From Magnolia sinica (Eukaryota; Streptophyta; Magnoliopsida; Magnoliales; Magnoliaceae): a stretch of 64,000 nt of DNA. The translations under genes and the position numbers were made by a program. The stretch is taken from NCBI RefSeq assembly GCF_029962835.1, contig NC_080584.1, forward strand, positions 76,722,862 through 76,786,861, read 5' to 3'. This document shows positions 36,001 to 47,898 of the stretch, piece by piece; the first letter of the stretch is position 1; the number at the start of each line of letters is the position of its first letter. A model generated the notes under the pieces. The model did not search any database. It was not told the DNA's origin and saw only the letters and a program-made list of their open reading frames with translations.

Positions 36001-36376
36001 AACTCCCTAACCAAAACTTAAACATAAACTTAAAAACTGAAACCTAAACTCAATACTGAACCCGAACCAGAACCTGATTTCTTAAACCTAAACCTTAACC
36101 TATTCTTAATTCCCTAAAGCTATAACCTATAACCTATAACTTAAACCTATACATAAACCTAAATTTAAACCTAAACCTATAACCTAAACCTAAACCTTAA
36201 CCTAAACCTAAACCTATAACCTTAACCTAAACCAAAACCTATAACCTATAACCCATAACTTATAACCTAAACTTATAACCTATAGCCTAACCTTAATTTA
36301 AACCTGAAACCTAAACCTAAACCTATAACCTAAACCTATAAGTGTAGGTTATAGGTTTAGGTTTAGGTTAAGGTTG
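33080..36376 (-). repeat. Telomere-like array with higher-order units, right arm
   Basis: About 3.3 kb of C-rich CCTAAAC, CCTATAAC and CCTTAAC. Larger units are marked by ATGTATTCTCAAATCCC near 33359, 33730, 34169, 34285, 34520, 34864, 35243, 35463, 35709 and 35950, followed in most by CCTAATCCTAATCTCAACTC and then AACCCGAACCCGATTTCC. The spacing varies from about 115 to 440 bases. Only the last 36 bases or so (from about 36341) switch to the G-rich orientation. Confidence 0.93.
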
Positions 36377-36660
36377 TTTTTCTCTTCATTTGTCTGGATC
36401 ACCTCTCATATGTTCTCGCTCTTTCCATTTGTTTTTTTTCATAAGATTGTTTGTGTTTGGATGGATGCAGTTTATGTTTGGATGAATGTAGTTTATGTCT
36501 GGATGAATTTACGTAGTTTGGGTTTAGATGGATGCGAATGTGAATGTGAATATGATGAAATATATTATATAACAGGTGTATATCAGGAAGAATATGATGA
36601 ATTATATTCTAACAGGTTTATATTCGAAAATTTGAGATGGAATTTTTTTTTAAAGAGACT
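36377..36660. repeat. Inner flank of CACTA 2, right copy
   Basis: TTTATGTTTGGATGAATGTA and GGTGTATATCAGGAAGAATA read inverted relative to 17868-18085. The first part (36377-36430) has no partner on the left and may be a remnant of the transposase upstream region. Confidence 0.82.
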
Positions 36661-37640
36661 TTTACCTACGAAATATTTCATAGATAAAAGTCTAGACAGC
36701 ATTTAACGGCGAACATTTTCGTCGCTAAAAGTCTCATCCACGTTTTTTAGTTATGAAAATTTTCGTTGCTAAAAGTCTCATCGACATTTTTTTGAAAAAT
36801 TGTTTGTAGCCTTTAGCAATGAAACTTTTCATCGTTAAAAGTCTCATTCACGTTTTTTAGTTACGAAAATTTTCACAGCTAAAAGTAATCCTTTCGAATT
36901 TTTTGAAAAAATGTTTGCAGCCTTTAGCAACGAAACTTTTCATCGATAAAAGTCTCATCCACGATTTTTAGCTACGAAAATGTTCATAGCTAAAAGAAAT
37001 CCTTTCAATTTTTTTTGAAAAATTGTTTGCAGCCTTTAGCGATGAAACTTTTCATTGCTAAAAGTCTCATCCACAATTTTTAACTACGAAACTTTTCATA
37101 GCTAAAAGTAATCCTTTCGAATTTTTGAAAAATTGTTTGCAGCCTTTAGCGACGAAACTTTTCATCGCTAAAAGTCTCGCCCACAATTTTTAGCTATGAA
37201 AATTTTCGTAGCTAAAAGTAATGCTTTCGAATTTTTTAAATATTGTTTACAGCCTTTAGTGATGATTTTCGTCGCTAAAAGTCTCATCCATGATTTTTAG
37301 TTATGAAAATTTTCGTAGCTAAAGGTAATTCTTTCGAATTTTTTGAAAAATTGTTTGCAGCCTTTAGCGATGAAACTTTTCATCGCTAGCAGTCTCATCC
37401 ATGATTTTTAGCTACGAAAATTTTCGTAGCTAAAAGTAACTTTTCGAATATCAATGTAAAACTGAAAAGAACCTTTAGCGACGAAAAGTTTCGTCGATAA
37501 AGGTGACTTTTAGCTTCGAATTTACAATTTCGTCGCTAAAAATAAACTTTTAGTGAGGAAAATTTATTTCGTTGCTAAAAGTGAGTTTTAGCGACGAAAA
37601 GGTGTTTCATTGCTAAAAGTTTTGTCGCTAGAAACCCTCT
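36661..37640. repeat. Right subterminal repeats of CACTA 2
   Basis: Units such as TTTAGCTACGAAAATTTTCG and TTTAGCGACGAAACTTTTCA recur with links CCTTTCGAATTTTTTGAAAA. They match the left subterminal cluster in inverted orientation. Confidence 0.92.
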
Positions 37641-37651
37641 TTCTTGTAGTG

Positions 37652-39545
37652 CCTTCTCAAGCACTTCTCCATTCAACGGGGCTGATGGAGACGTGTTTAT
37701 CAGATACACTGCTATGTGCATTACTTCTCCTTAGAACATCTTGGGCAATTTTGCATGGGATAACATGCATCTGATTCTCTCTACAATGGTGCGATTCATT
37801 CGCTCAGCCACACCATTATGCTGGGGGGTCTTGGGAACCATCTGTTCTTACCGTATACCCATGGACTTGCAATACTCATGAAAGTCGTCGATGTCTTCAC
37901 CACCATTGTCAGTGTAGATGCACTTCAATGATCTACATGTCTCTCTCTCGACCATAGTATGAAACAATTTAAACACAACAAAGACCTCGTCCTTGGATTT
38001 TAAAGCATAAACCCAAACCCTCCTAGATACATCATCTATAAAAGTGATAAAATACAATGCCCCACCCAAGGTTTTTATCCTCATAGGACCACGAACATCA
38101 GAATAAACCAATCTAATGCATGCACTTTATTAACATGAGAAGGAGTTTTAACGAATGAAACTCTATGCTGTTTTCATAATAAACAATCAATACAAGTTTT
38201 GAGAGGTGTACCTATCACGTTTGGAAGGAGCCGCTTCCTCACTAGTAGCTGAAGCCCTTTTTCACTCATGTGGCCTAGATGCCTGTGCCACATGTCAATA
38301 GCTGAATCTTTCGCTATGTTCAACCCACCCTTGTACACACTGACACTTGCGTTGTAAAGGGTGCAACACATCTTTCCTTTGGTTGCGATCAATGAACCCC
38401 TGATGAGCTTCCAGTACCCACCAGCAAACTGGCTTTCATAGCCATCATCATCCAACCTTCCCATCAACATCAAGTTGAGGCGAAGATCTGGGATATGCTT
38501 CACATCCCTGAGAACTAATGTGTAGCCCACATCGGTCTTCACACAAATATCACTGACCCTTATGATCTTCGATATGCTAAAATTTTCCATCTTCACATCC
38601 CAAAGTCACCTGACTTGTAGCTTATGAAGAAGTCCATGCATGGAGTCGTGTGAAAAGAAGCTCCCGTGTCAATCACCCAATCGGTGTCCTGACTCGTAGC
38701 CGTGAGACAAACATCATGATCTACTAAAAGAATAACTACAATGACGCCATCTAAAGCGACCGCAGTGGAATCTGATTCATCTTCCTTCTCCTTTTCCTTT
38801 CTTGTCGTTCTTATTCTTATGACATTCATGCTTATAGTGGCCCTTCTTGCCATAATTCCACCATTCAATATCTTTCCTGGTACTCGACTTGCCTCTTGAT
38901 TTATCTTGGGCCTTCCCGCCCTTCCTGTTCTTTCCTCTCCCCCATTCCTATGTCACAAGATCCTCTTGCTAAGTAAACCCCTGAGACTTTCTCCTTGTCT
39001 CCTCATTGAAGAGACAACTAGTTACCTGTTCCATGGATACCTTTCTGTCTGGCGCGGAGTTACTTAGAGACACCACCAATGTCTCCCAACTAATCAGGCA
39101 ATGAACTAAGCAATAATAAAGCCTCCAATTCATCATCCAGGACCATCTTCATAGCGGAGAGCTGGTTCACTATATTGTTGACCTCATTCATGTGCTCGAG
39201 CATAGAACCACCATCTTTGAACTTGAGATTCACAAGTCGTCTTATCAGGAAGATTTTATTACCAGCTGTCTTTCTCTCATACGGCCCTTCCAATTTCAGC
39301 CATAGGCTAGCGCCTGAGGTTTCCATAGACACATGGTGGAACACAGAGTCATCCAGCTATTGTCTAATAAACCCCACCGCCTTCTGGTCCAACTTCTTCC
39401 AATCATTATCAGACATATGCTTGGATTTTACTGATATGCCTAAAATTGGAGAATATAGGTCCTTGTAATAAAGTAAGTCCTCTATCTTAGCCTTCTATAT
39501 GGTCCAATCATTGAGGCTGATCATCCTTGATGAGCCACCTTCCAT
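37652..39545 (-). pseudogene. Copia polyprotein, N-terminal part (gag, protease, integrase)
   Basis: Starting from the ATG at 39545 (MEGGSSRMISLNDWT), gag reads FKDGGSMLEHMNEVNNIV. A zinc knuckle has lost its first two cysteines (WWNYGKKGHYKHEC). The protease motif is WVIDTGASFHTTP. The pre-integrase zinc region reads MWHRHLGHMSEKG with a later CIDC. The integrase core has acidic residues in TFIDDVSRRVW, IYTDNGGEDI and NRTIVERIR. Many stops are W codons changed to TAG or TAA. Homology stops at the CCT target site and resumes in frame at 17035. Confidence 0.92.
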
Positions 39546-39580
39546 AATTCCAAACCGATCCTACCCGTTTAATGAACTTG

Positions 39581-39592
39581 TCTCTGATACCA
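39581..39592 (-). other. Copia primer binding site
   Basis: On the minus strand TGGTATCAGAGA matches the tRNA-Met primer site. It lies three bases from the 5' LTR end and sets the element's orientation. Confidence 0.9.
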
Positions 39593-39595
39593 CTT

Positions 39596-40423
39596 TGTTG
39601 GTAGCCTTACACAAAACCTTAGGATCTAGCCTCCCAAAACAAACGAGAATTATGGGATAATAAAGCAATGAAATAAATCAGAGCATAAACCACACGACAC
39701 CAGGGAATTTTATGTGAAAAGCCCTCAAAGAGGTAAAAACCACGGGACCTCGTCAAGATCAACAATCCACTATAAAGCAGAACATTACAACCGATCACAA
39801 GCACACACCACTTGGATCAAACCTTCTTCACTCACGCATGAGTGGATGAACAATAAAAGAATAATAAAAATAGAGGTATCTCACCAATCATGAGGACGTA
39901 GAAGCACTGAGACGTGGACTACGAAGTAGATCACTTCTACGAGAAGAATCACCCTTCCACAAGCTTCCTCTCTCTTTCTCTCACTCTCTCTCTCACCTTT
40001 AATAGGCCCAATCCCTCCTAGAAAACCTTTAAGAAACCTTAGAATACCTTGGAATACACCTCAATCCTTCATACACCCCTTTATATAAGAATAGAAAGAG
40101 TTAGAATTAAAATAGGAAATAATTTCCGCAGAATCTGTGTTTCCGCAATCGCATCTGCGTAACTCTTCAATGATATCGAAGGTCTCTTGATGACAGCATT
40201 TGATGATATCAAAACAGGACCAAAACTGTCCAGTGACCAGGGGTGAAAATTTTTGACAATTATCGATGTTATCGAGTAACCTTCGATGACAGACTTCAAT
40301 ATCATTTAAGGTCTAGGACCAAAATTGTCTAGCGACCAGCGGTGAAAAATCCCGACAATTATCGATGATATAAAAAATTGTTCGATTTCATTGAACCCAG
40401 CAATGATGAGAAAATCCCCATCA
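39596..40423 (-). repeat. Copia 5' LTR
   Basis: 828 bases, beginning TGATGGGG and ending CCAACA on the minus strand. It aligns with 14105-14965. It includes the GATATCGAAGGT-type repeated words near 40170-40370 that are also in the 3' LTR. Confidence 0.92.
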
Positions 40424-40589
40424 GTTATTTCAGTCTTTTTATTATTATTATTACTTTTCAACTTTCAAAATTAACTTATTTCTTTCATTTTTGTTAGTGA
40501 CACAACAACATAGAAAATGTTTTAAAGTAATATGCTCTTTGTGGCCATGGACCCCTCCACGAGATGGAAATCATTCATCCTTTTGGCAA
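40424..40589. other. Short flank of the copia element
   Basis: T-rich and ATT-repeat sequence with no frame. It separates the copia LTR from the LINE. Confidence 0.4.
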
Positions 40590-43350
40590 CATCTTTAAGC
40601 AAGTGAAGTTAGCAGAGGCAAAGATAGCAAAATTTGAGATGTAAATGCAGTAGTCCACACATAGTTAAGAGCAGGACAGCAATCTTCAGATCATATTTCA
40701 AGAGGCTACTGATCGTCTAAATCAGTTAGAGATCAAGCAAGAACTATTTTGGAAATAAAAGTCCATAATAAATTGGCTAGAAGAGGGCAATAAAAACACA
40801 AAATTCTTCCATGCAACAGCTTCAGAGAGGCAGAGAAGAGCGACGATCAGGGGGATCGAGCTCGAATCAGGAGAGGTAGTAATAGAACTGGAGGACATAA
40901 AACAGGATGCGATGCGGCACTTTGAGACTTTGTTTTCAGGAAGCCCAGGTGCGACAGCTGTGGAATTGATGGATTCGGTCCCCCCTTTAGTGACATAGGA
41001 AATGAACGAGATGCTCTTGGCACCCCATCCATACTTGAGGTTCATGAGGCAGTGTAGTCCATTCCGGCTGATAGTGCACCAAGCCTAGACGGTTTTTCGG
41101 GAGGTTTTTTTACTTGTCCTGCTGGTATATAATCGACCAAGATATCTATAAGGCGGTCACATATTTCTTCCAGGGAGGCAAGATTCCTCATGCCATTTCT
41201 TCCACTTTGATTTGTCTGGTCCCCAAAGGGATTGCTCCTAAAAGATGGTCAGATTATCCCCCCATTAGTCTTTGTAATTGTATATTCAAAGTCTTCTCAA
41301 AGATCATTGCAATCAGGCTCAGTCAGGTTCTTCCTCACCTGATATCCCCGGAGCAAGGAGCATTTATAAAGGGCCCGTCGATATCAGAAAACATAGCACT
41401 CTCGCAAGAATTGTTCAAGGATATTAATAGGAAGAATAGAGGAGGGAATGTGGTCATGAAGCTAGACATGGAGAAAGCATATGATAAGGTGGACTGGGCT
41501 TTTCTTAAGCATGTTCTAATTCACTTCGGGTTCTCCTCCAAGTAGATCAAGATTATTGAAAATTGTTGAGCTAGTAGTTGGTTATCCATGCTGGTCAACG
41601 GCGAAGCTGCAGGATTTTTCAAGCCCTCAATAGGACTGAGACAAGGGGACCCACTCTTTCCAAGCCTTTTTATTATTTGTGCAGACATCCTAAGCCGAGG
41701 ACTTAATCGGCTAGTATCATAAGGCCATTGTTTACCTTACAACCTTAGGAGAAGCTGTCCCAACATTTCCCAGGTCCTTTATACGGACGATACCTTGCTA
41801 TTTCTTAACGGAGGGAGGCATTGCATCGCTGCGTAAAATCCTGGCTTTACTAGAAGATTTCCAGAGAGCACCTAGTTAGAGCATAAATCATACAAAAACT
41901 CCTTCTACTACTCAAACATGATACCGGCGTCCAGAATCAGGTCCGTCTCAAACCTACTAGGTATTAACAAGGTCGGTGGCTCATTCTGCTATCTTGGGGT
42001 CCCGTTGGCAGTGGGCAAGTTGAAAGTAGGCGCTTTTCAGGCCCTGATAGAAAAAGTTGAAGGATGCATCAGGGGATGCAAAAATAGGTTCTTGTCTCAA
42101 GCTGGGAGAGCGGTTCTCATCAAGCATGTGCTGGGGAGCATCCCCATTCATTCCATGGCAGCTACTTCTCTTCCAAAGAGGGTCCTCACAGAGCTAGAGA
42201 GCTAGTTCTCTTCCTTTTTCTAGGGTTCGACTGATGGTAAAAGGAAACTACACTAGAGGAGTTGGAAAACCATAGCTAGGCCGAAGGATGAAGGTGGGCT
42301 CAGAATTCAAAAATTATCAGAAGTTATGCATGCATTTCAGATCAAAACTGCCTAGATTTTGAAATTTCAGAGGGAATCTAGCTTATGGGCCTCGTTCATC
42401 CCTGTAAAGTATGGCATGAGGCATGAATTTTCAAGCTCAGGAAATAATGTTGAATATGGTTCTCCAACCTAGAAGAGGATGATGAATCTCCTGCCATTTT
42501 TAAATGATAAGGTTCAATGGAGTATAGGTGAGGGATAATGCAGGTGTTGGTAAGAGAACTTGATTGGCCTTAGTCCCCTTCAAAATTATGTAACAGGAGA
42601 GATTCCAGCTGAGATAATGACGTTGAAGGTGAATCAGATTTTAGGTCGGGCTGGCCCTCTCCCTCCAGCGGTGGTCTTTTCAATGCTCCCTCAATAGGTT
42701 GTATATACTATTTTTCAAGGGGGTTACTACTTATCAGAGCATCCAGATTCTCCTATGTGGCTGTTCACCCCATCAGGAAGATTCACAGTTAAATCGGCGT
42801 GGGAAGCTAGCAGACCGTATATTCCCAGGAAAGAATGGGTGAGGTGGGTTTGGCAAGGGAAGTTGCCACAAAAAAATTCTCTGTTTGTGTGGAAACTCCT
42901 TAATAACTCAGTTTCGGTAGAAATTTCTATTCAATCTAGGGGCATTCAGTTAGCATTGAGATGTGTTTTCTGTAGAGAGGGATCGGAACAGGACCCAACC
43001 GATGAGTCTCTGTCTCACCTTTTTTTGGATGGTGAGTTAGCTAAGTCAGTGTGGAACTATTTCAGGAGGTCATTCAGTATCAACATATTACATGCCTCCA
43101 TGGTAGAAGCCAGGTTTACGTAATGGAGGAGGGCTTATACGGCCAGTAATTTGCACCACATCAACATTCAATTAGCTCCAGTGTTCATTTGGTGGGAATT
43201 GTGGAAAGCAAGAAACATGGCAATTTTTGAGAGCAAACCCCCTGCAGTGGGTCCAATGACAGCTCGAGTTTCCTAATGGTTATCCAGAGTGGAAACAAAG
43301 AAGTTGGAAGAAGTTCAGGTTCGATCTCTAATAGTTATCCTCTGCTAGAA
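40590..43350 (+). pseudogene. LINE (plant L1 type), decayed, 5' truncated
   Basis: Plus-strand fragments give, in order, a pre-RT region (INWLEEGNKNTKFFHATASE), reverse transcriptase blocks ([65 protein letters not shown] with TDD in place of ADD), RT thumb (GSFCYLGVPLAVG) and a zf-RVT region (GRFTVKSAWEASRP, LPQKNSLFVWKLLNN, LRCVFCREGSE). The endonuclease is absent upstream and RNase H is absent downstream. Stops and frameshifts are frequent. Confidence 0.88.
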
Positions 43351-45239
43351 GTTGGTTCAGGCGGAGCAAGGAATAGAAGTCACTCTATAATTACCTGGCA
43401 TAGACTTGCACCCCCCAAACCCAAAAACAGGGCTCACAAAATTCCTGATCGCCGAATACAGTGCCAACAGCCTCCGTAGTACCACATTCTTGGCTCCCGG
43501 TGCCCATATACCAAATTTCGATCCTGGGATCCTACTAGGAGGAATTTTCGACATACATTTATCTCATAAGAAGCATAATCACTAGTTTACCCAATTCACA
43601 AAGGCAACATCATCATCACATATCCACTAATATAAATAGTTGAATACAATACTGAAAGGAAAATACATATATCAAAATCAAAGCTCCAGAAGTCCGCTAC
43701 GTGCTCCAAACTTAACGCTGCTATGACCTAACGCTACCTACACGCATCTATCGTGCATAGGATTATAGAAAGCTTAACAGGTGGTGTAAGTGTTGCACAA
43801 GGTAAGTTCCAAGTATACAATATAGGTCCATAAATCATACACTGTCGAAAATACCGACAAGTCTATAAATCATACAAATCAGGGTATGTAGTGCAGATTG
43901 ATTATGCAATGTGGAGACATAGAGAGCCAAATATTAAATGCCAAGGATGCAATGTAATATACAATTCCTGATGAGTTCACGAATACCGTCAGTCGTATCT
44001 ACGCCATATAAATGCAGAAACATAGTAATCGAAAATGCTATATGCTGCAGATGCAGTATGCGATATGCGGTGCAAATGAAATGACTAAGCTAGAGCGTGA
44101 AGTTGGGTTAATAGTACGTAGTATTGCAAGCTATGGGGTCTATCATAAGGGACTTCTATCCAAACCAGTCCCATACCTAAATTTGGATAGCCAAGCTCAA
44201 TGTGGTAGACTCCTGATCTCAGGTTAGTCGCACACCTAACCGAAATCTTAGCCATTACGAAGGTACACATATCAAATTAGTTGCGCACAACCAGCCCGAG
44301 TGGAGAGTGAATGAATGAATGAATGAGTAAGATGCTGAGTATACAACTCCTACTCGATAAGTCCACATATCAACACAGTACATCTATGGGATCATCATCG
44401 GGGTCTAGTATACTCTACATGCAATCGCCGCCCACTGGATGCACAACCATGTAAGTGGAAGCGACCTGACTATCTTCCTGGCAACTAGTTAGCCAATTCT
44501 ACCCAGTACGTCGATAGCAGACCCAATTACGAGCTGGTCAAACTTAGCCTAACTATGCCCACTACCCTCGGGAGGGTAAGGCCACAACCCCTTTCTCAAC
44601 CGACCACGACACAGTGAGAGACGTGGCCTACTAGTATTTAGCACTAGGGCGCTCATGTATCCACTCATTCTATACGTTGGGGTGTCTCCTGGCCACAGAG
44701 GTTTATGAATTTTTACCTAGGGACATTTATGGTGCCCCGATGCCAGTAACAGATTTTCAGTGTCTCATCTGGCCATCCATGACATGCCTGTGGAGGCTAT
44801 GACCCTGATGTCGCTAGGGCGTATAGTAATCACAACATAATGCAAAATGCATAAGTCATACAATCCAATTATGCATCAATCCTGCACATGTCGTGCGCTC
44901 ATGTAAGATAATCTCCACTTATCAGGGAGTCTCGTAACAACCTACTCAATGATATATGCAATAGTCAACCACATCTCATAACAAACATGCAGATGATGCG
45001 TATGAGCATGTATCATGATGCTATGCTGTCACATACTCATAATCGATATCGACAACTGGCATCGATAATCGGCCTATACAATTGGCCTCGACAATCAGAA
45101 TCGACCTCGACAATTGGAATCAGTAATCTGCCTAACAAAGCACCTAAGGGAAGGTCACAATGTGGACATTTAACCGTCATCACCCATCAATGTGGACATT
45201 TAACCATCATTGCTCCCAAGGAGTGGCTCACATAGAGCT

Positions 45240-46030
45240 AAACGTATGGTGGGCCCATGGCCTCATACACAAGATAATGGGCCTCACATAAAGGGCCTAA
45301 TATACATCACGATGGGCCACAAATATATCACATTGGGCCTTATCACATGTGCCATATATACATCACAATGGGCCTTATACAAGGGCTGCAATTACATCAC
45401 AATGGGCTCTATACACGGGTCGCAAATACATCACAATGGGCCGCTCACACGGGCCTAATATACATCACAATGGGCCTCATCTTTTTTTTCGACATACATT
45501 TATCTCATCTCATGGGCCTCTCATACAGCACAATGGACCTCATATACATCATCATGGGTCGCATCACATGAACTTCATATACATCACATTGGGCCTCACT
45601 CATGGGCCACATATACATCATAATGGGCTGCATCACATGGGCTTCATATAAAACACATCGGGCCTCATCTATGGGCCTCATATATAAAACATTGGGCCTC
45701 ACTAATGGGCCACATATACATCATAATGGGCCTCACCAAATGGACCACGAATACACTACAATGGGCCTCGCCAAATGGGCCATAAATACACCACAATGAG
45801 CCACATCTCATGGGCCTAATACACATCACAATGGGCCCCATGACATGGGTCTAATATACATAATAGGTGGGCTCTGCACATGGGCCTCAAATACATAACA
45901 AGTGGGCCGCATCAATGGGCCACACCAATGGGCCTTATATACAATAAGTGGGCCGTATCAATGGGCTACACCAATGGGCCTCATATACAATAAGTGGACT
46001 GCATCAATGGGCCGCACTAATGGGCCTCAA
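45240..46030 (-). repeat. LTR minisatellite, long inverted copy
   Basis: ATACATCACAATGGGCCTCA and variants repeat for about 800 bases, more than twice the length in the plus-strand LTRs. So the array expanded here or shrank elsewhere. Confidence 0.9.
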
Positions 46031-46139
46031 GTGGGAGCTTGGATTACACCTAAAATCATTTCAGTAGATGCGGGTGTAACATGTGTATCACTGAACACTA
46101 TCATTTATGGGGCACTGAACACACTAACGGTAATCATCA

Positions 46140-47290
46140 CTGTCTAAATATTGTCCAAGGAAATCAGCACCACCCAAACATTGTCCAGGTAAATCAGCAC
46201 TATCCAAACTTTGTCCAGCACCGTCCAGCACAATTTGGACGGTGTGGATGAAATAAATACATCATGGCGGTCCCATGCTGGCAAAATAGATGGACAGCTA
46301 GTATAGAACACATACATCCGAGGTGGGTCCCACCGTCTAGCCATCTAGACGGTGTGGATAAGACCCATACATCAAGGTGTGGGCCACAGAACTTGCTGAC
46401 ATCAATACAACAGCTATATAGCCGCTGTACACCAGCTAATCCATTTCACAGAGGTGGGTTCCACGTGGGGTCCACCACATATGAATACATAATGATATAT
46501 TATATTATATATTATTTTATTATTATTTATTTTTTAAGGCTGATGTAATGTTTTCCCTTTATGCAGTCTAGCAGCAGAGGCTGTTGGACATCCCAAGGCA
46601 AGATTGTTTAGATGTAATACATTCATCAAGGTGCGGTCACGTACACGTGGCTCACTAGCCACAAACATTTAGGTGGCCCCATGCACACGTGGTCCACTAA
46701 TGGACGGTGTTGATATAACACATACCTCATGATCAACGCCCACTTATTTACTGACGTTGGAGCAGCTCCAACTGCTAGGCAGCAGCAGATGAATGGTTTG
46801 GATAAAAATATACCTTATGGTGGGGTCCACCGTTCTAGCCAGTGGACGGCTGGATAAAATACATACATCAGGTGGTCCACCATTAAATAGACAGTGTAGG
46901 TATAACTCATACCACAGGATGGGACCCACAGAACTTGCAACGTCAATACAGCAGCCAAGCTGCTCGTGGGATGTAGGATGGATAGTCTGGATGTAGCACA
47001 TACATCATGGGACCACAGAACTTGCTGCATCAATACAGCAACTGATTTACTATTGGGGCCACAGATGGATGGCTGGACTAACAAATACAACAGGGTATCC
47101 CACTACAACACCGTCCAAATAGCCCAGCACCGTTCAGAAATGGACGGTGTGGATGTAATACATAAATCAGGTGAGCTCCACCGTCCTAGCTGGACGGCTG
47201 GATGAAACACATAAATCAGGTGGGCTCCACCATCCCAGCTGGATGACTGGATGAAACACATAAATTAGGTGGGCCACACGATCATCACAA
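46140..47290. repeat. Cluster of MITE-like termini within the LTR copy
   Basis: GGACGGTGTGGATGAAATAA, GTGGGTCCCACCGTCTAG and AGGTGGGCTCCACCATCC-like pieces recur many times, often as a short GGACGGCTGGATGAAACACA unit. These are only the outer portions of the foldback family. Confidence 0.75.
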
Positions 47291-47294
47291 AAAA

Positions 47295-47295
<1 letters not shown>

Positions 47296-47339
<44 letters not shown>
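47296..47339. repeat. (GA)n microsatellite
   Basis: A pure GA run next to the last MITE-like terminus. Confidence 0.97.
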
Positions 47340-47341
<2 letters not shown>

Positions 47342-47783
47342 GAGGTGGGGGAGCTTTGCCACTATAAGCTCCCCTAGATCTTACAATGGATCAAGATGGG
47401 TCCCAAAATAGGTGAGGCCTACATCAAAAATCACAATCTAGAGCTACGAACACCCACCTTTGATCTTCTTGGACTTCTCCTCATCTTTAGCTCTAAATGA
47501 ACTAGGTTTAAGGGTTGAGATAAAGCTTGGATGGTGGGATTAGGTGGTAGGGAGGTGGACCACACCTAGCTTCTCTCCCATGAAAGCTAGGATGGTTGCT
47601 TCATGGTGGGGTTGCTTGGGAGAAATGAGAGAGAGAGGATGGGATGTAAGGAGAGAGAGGGATGGGTGTGAGTGAGTGGAGTGATGGGTGTACTTGACTA
47701 GGTATGGGTGGAGAGAGAGAGTTGACTTTGGGTTGCTTGTACTTAACATGTGAAGTAATTGATGTGATTAATGGGACATTCTC

Positions 47784-47879
47784 TTGGTTGGATCGATATT
47801 CTACCCTTCTCAGGGGAATTTCCTATGATTCCCCTGTTTTATTCATTGTCGTTGGGTCAATCCAATTTCACTTATAACT
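47784..47879 (-). repeat. Gypsy-2 3' LTR remnant
   Basis: GGATCGATATTCTACCCTTC and TCCAATTTCACTTATAACT match the 5' LTR end near 59275-59399. Only about 96 bases remain. It abuts the gypsy-1 LTR copy. Confidence 0.72.
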
Positions 47880-47898
47880 GCTACCCCCTACTTCCCTC
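47880..47898 (-). other. Gypsy-2 polypurine tract
   Basis: On the minus strand GAGGGAAGTAGGGGGTAGC lies directly before the 3' LTR remnant. Confidence 0.65.

Larger units (their letters stand above)
17036..37651 (-). mobile_element. CACTA element 2 (20.6 kb), with telomere-like arms inside
   Basis: The left end is CACTACAAGAAA at 17036 and the right end is its exact reverse complement, ending TAGTG at 37651. The flanking three bases are CCT on both sides. Subterminal repeats of GCGACGAAAATTTTCGTCGC type fill 17050-17860 and 36660-37640. Genes read leftward: a TNPA-like gene (18088-19823) and only the C-terminal exon of the main transposase (20112-20558). The main transposase breaks off at 20559 against a telomere-like array. 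From there to 36376 the element holds a block with mirror-image arms. Without the catalytic transposase it cannot move itself. Confidence 0.93.
14105..40423 (-). mobile_element. Tork/Tnt1-like copia element, split by CACTA 2
   Basis: On the minus strand the order is 5' LTR (40423-39596), primer site, gag, protease, integrase, reverse transcriptase, RNase H, purine tract and 3' LTR (14965-14105). CACTA 2 (17036-37651) lies inside the integrase region. If the CACTA and one CCT copy are removed, the reading frame continues without shift, so the polyprotein was contiguous when CACTA 2 landed. The two LTRs differ at roughly one base in ten to twelve over the first 240 aligned bases, so this is an old insertion. 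Lineage is judged from remembered Tnt1-like motifs. Confidence 0.92.
43407..47783 (-). repeat. Inverted, truncated gypsy-1 LTR copy
   Basis: On the minus strand this matches the gypsy-1 3' LTR from about 5240 to its end at 9648. The end at 43407 is TGCACC where TGTCACACC-like text is expected. No primer site or gag lies next to it. The start of the LTR (about 270 bases) is missing at 47783, where it abuts the gypsy-2 LTR remnant. It is best read as a truncated solo LTR. Confidence 0.75.
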
